Below, one piece after another: positions 5,190 to 5,735 of a DNA stretch of 5,735 bases. Location of the stretch: contig JALNXI010000137.1 of assembly GCA_023230425.1 (NCBI GenBank), forward strand, positions 1 to 5,735, in the 5' to 3' direction. This DNA is from Methanoculleus sp. Lineage in GTDB: Archaea > Halobacteriota > Methanomicrobia > Methanomicrobiales > Methanoculleaceae. The number at the start of each line of letters is the position of its first letter. Positions within the stretch are counted from its first letter, which is position 1. The translations under genes and the position numbers were made by a program. Under the pieces are notes generated by a model. The model was not told the DNA's origin and searched no databases. It was given only the letters and a program-made list of their open reading frames with translations.

Positions 5190-5735
5190 TGCTCCTCTCC
5201 GGCCTCTCCTCTTGTTGCCTGAACCTTTTTATCAGCATCGGAAGCATCGGCTTTCCGCAGCTTCCCGATTGCCCGGGTGTCCGCATCAATCGTACGTTGC
5301 CGGCGACTCTCCGCTGCGATCAGTCTCCGGACGGTCTCCTCCTGCGTGGCGAACTCACTCTGGAGGGCGGCGATCCGGGCTTCCATGACGGTCCGTTCCC
5401 GCTCCAGTTCGCGCTGCCGTGACGCGATCTCCTCCCTTCTGGCCTCTGCCTCTGAGCGCTCCCTCGCCTCCTGCACGAGCCGGGCGGTGCCCATGAACAT
5501 CCCGGCAGGCCCGACGTAGACGTCGGCGAGTTCGATGCCGCCACCGGTGAGCAGGTATTCGCGGATCTGGTTGGAATGCCCCATCCCCCGGGACTTCAGC
5601 ACGTAGAGTCCGCGGTTGCGCTCCCCAGCGGACTCGATGTCCAGGAGCTGGATCAGGGTATCGATGAGCGAGGAGACGGCGAGGTCCGCGGGCGCCATCT
5701 TCTCCCGCGTATGGATCAGGTGGGTGAAGAGCGTG
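5186..5735 (-). CDS. kaiC: KaiC-like RecA-family ATPase, C-terminal part (5' end outside window)
   Basis: The open frame runs in from the right edge and shows 182 residues before a TGA. KaiC proteins are RecA-like ATPases, often with two domains, which in cyanobacteria form the hexameric core of the circadian clock; archaeal members are thought to be signalling or timing ATPases. The visible part begins inside the last RecA domain (TLFTHLIHTREK), followed by an SSLIDT strand, the GERNRGLYVLKSRGM block and SNQIREYLLT, all typical of KaiC-family C-termini. After the VYVGPAG segment, residues about 82-162 form a Glu/Arg-rich, heptad-like helix predicted to be a coiled coil, an extension absent from cyanobacterial KaiC. 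Walker motifs and any phosphorylation sites lie outside the window. The stop overlaps the next gene's start by four bases (ATGA), implying translational coupling to kaiB. Family assignment is firm; whether it has one or two ATPase domains cannot be seen. Confidence 0.9.
   Translation of the reverse strand, partial: TLFTHLIHTREKMAPADLAVSSLIDTLIQLLDIESAGERNRGLYVLKSRGMGHSNQIREYLLTGGGIELADVYVGPAGMFMGTARLVQEARERSEAEARREEIASRQRELERERTVMEARIAALQSEFATQEETVRRLIAAESRRQRTIDADTRAIGKLRKADASDADKKVQATRGEAGEEQ

Overview
The window looks like a piece of a GC-rich methanogenic archaeon, most likely a Methanoculleus-like member of the Methanomicrobiales. This rests on archaeal-style TATA/BRE promoter elements, kaiC/kaiB homologues next to a PAS histidine kinase with an archaeal-type H-box, and high GC content. 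The assignment is an inference; no rRNA or other definitive marker is present.

Right part (about 3202-5735, minus strand): a tightly packed operon reads right to left. It holds the C-terminal part of a KaiC-like ATPase (cut by the window edge), a canonical KaiB, a second divergent KaiB, and a PAS-sensor histidine kinase. Junctions are a 4-base ATGA overlap, a 4-base gap and a 22-base gap, so co-transcription is very likely. No kaiA is visible. Together they look like a KaiC-centred switch or timing module with a kinase as possible output or input.

Middle part (823-3121, minus strand): two tandem epoxide hydrolase genes of the EHN plus alpha/beta-hydrolase type, joined by another ATGA overlap. 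The upstream copy is intact with a complete catalytic set. The downstream copy has lost about 34 bases near its 3' end, which removes the catalytic histidine and shifts the frame; the original C-terminus is still readable in another frame, so it is called a pseudogene.

Left part (1-826): a short plus-strand gene for a four-cysteine zinc-binding microprotein (635-826), with its own TATA box, converges on the broken hydrolase. Further left is a decayed plus-strand relic of a histidine kinase C-terminus (349-481), clearly related to the last codons of the intact kinase at 3202 but in the opposite orientation. The two related segments therefore form an imperfect inverted repeat around the hydrolase and zinc-protein block. 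A possible 51-residue minus-strand ORF lies at 162-317. The remaining 1-161 holds only a TATA-like motif and a short dyad; 482-634 holds the promoter of the zinc protein and nothing else I can support.
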